Shown here piece by piece: positions 63,740 through 64,000 of a stretch of 64,000 nt of DNA. Below the pieces are notes generated by a model. The model did no database searches, was not told the origin of the DNA, and saw nothing but the letters and a program-made list of their open reading frames with translations. The first letter of the stretch is position 1; each line of letters begins with the position of its first letter. This DNA is from Methanobacteriota archaeon. Lineage in GTDB: Archaea > Thermoplasmatota > Thermoplasmata > UBA10834. The stretch is from the NCBI GenBank assembly GCA_020347565.1, contig CP070732.1, positions 713,075 through 777,074 on the forward strand. The letters run 5' to 3'. A program made the position numbers and the translations under genes.

Positions 63740-64000
63740 CTTAGATGTTGCCTCGGGCTGTCCTGTCGACGCATGAAGCATAGGATTGAGGAGAAAATGC
63801 CCATATCGCATTCAATGATCCACCGGCTGATTTCGATACAGAGATCCCATTTATCATCGTAACTCTGGACGAGGATTGCCGCAAGCAACAATTGGGGGAA
63901 GGTTGGTTCGTTTCGTTGACTGATGTGCCGAAACGGGCCATATCGATGAGCATTAAACAGATCCTAAAAAGCCGTTGTCTGATTGTTTCTGTTCCGGACA
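63740..64000 (+). pseudogene. Glucosamine-6-phosphate deaminase-like remnant (NagB), cut by window end
   Basis: Read in one frame, CPVDA is followed by a stop, then SIGL; after a one-base shift the frame runs [54 protein letters not shown] to the window edge. This is the core of the deaminase/isomerase family, including the GENxHIAFND catalytic loop. An in-frame TGA near 63774, an extra base near 63789 and the absence of the N-terminal half mark it as a decayed gene, unless the assembly has errors. The family converts glucosamine-6-phosphate to fructose-6-phosphate. Confidence 0.7.

Overview
The window reads as one stretch of an archaeal chromosome. Archaeal markers are the TATA/BRE-type promoters, ribosomal protein L10e, RNase P subunit Rnp4, a single radical-SAM Dph2, ThrRS with an archaeal-type N-terminal domain, geranylgeranyl reductase and a tetraether lipid synthase (Tes). 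Together with many exported peptidases (clostripain C11, M28), a MEDS-domain kinase and a methanogenesis-marker-4 homolog, this suggests a heterotrophic Thermoplasmatota-like lineage; that placement is inference. I see no rRNA, tRNA, CRISPR array or intact insertion sequence.

Region 1 (about 0-20 kb) is an exported, protein-scavenging island: two C11 clostripain-like peptidases, three large M28 aminopeptidase-like proteins, a membrane-anchored family 5 peptide-binding protein and an exported PHP-domain protein. Between them lie a PLP ammonia-lyase, a QueG-like Fe-S protein, Tag glycosylase and an SRPBCC protein. Gene density is low, and nine of ten copies of a dispersed intergenic repeat (R1-R10) lie here, all in the same orientation. 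The repeat contains a hairpin TTTAGC-TCGGT-GCTAAA.

Region 2 (about 20-30.7 kb) is about membranes: carboxynorspermidine decarboxylase, a GT-C glycosyltransferase, then a tight tes-ferredoxin-geranylgeranyl reductase operon. A TrmB-like regulator is divergent from it, and a perfect 17-bp palindrome lies in the shared promoter. Two CPA2-type cation/proton antiporters and a membrane-anchored unknown follow.

Region 3 (about 30.7-42 kb) is informational: serS, a YhbY-like gene, rnp4, rpl10e, dph2, an mtxX homolog, queD-queC-queE (preQ0 for archaeosine), thrS, an ACT protein, a MarR regulator, two acetyltransferases and a ferredoxin.

Region 4 (42-48.6 kb) is a compact trp operon, trpE-G-D/C-F-B-A, with ATGA-type overlaps and a fused TrpD-TrpC, apparently leaderless from a strong TATA box.

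Region 5 (48.6-64 kb) is accessory catabolism. It starts with a truncated peptide-permease pseudogene next to repeat R10, then a B12-binding-type radical SAM protein, an MttB-family methyltransferase without pyrrolysine, an amidohydrolase, an MMPL transporter, an oxidoreductase, a BKACE enzyme and a divergent D-aminoacylase. A MEDS histidine kinase, a zinc-ribbon protein and a small membrane protein follow, and the window ends in a frameshifted glucosamine-6-phosphate deaminase remnant.
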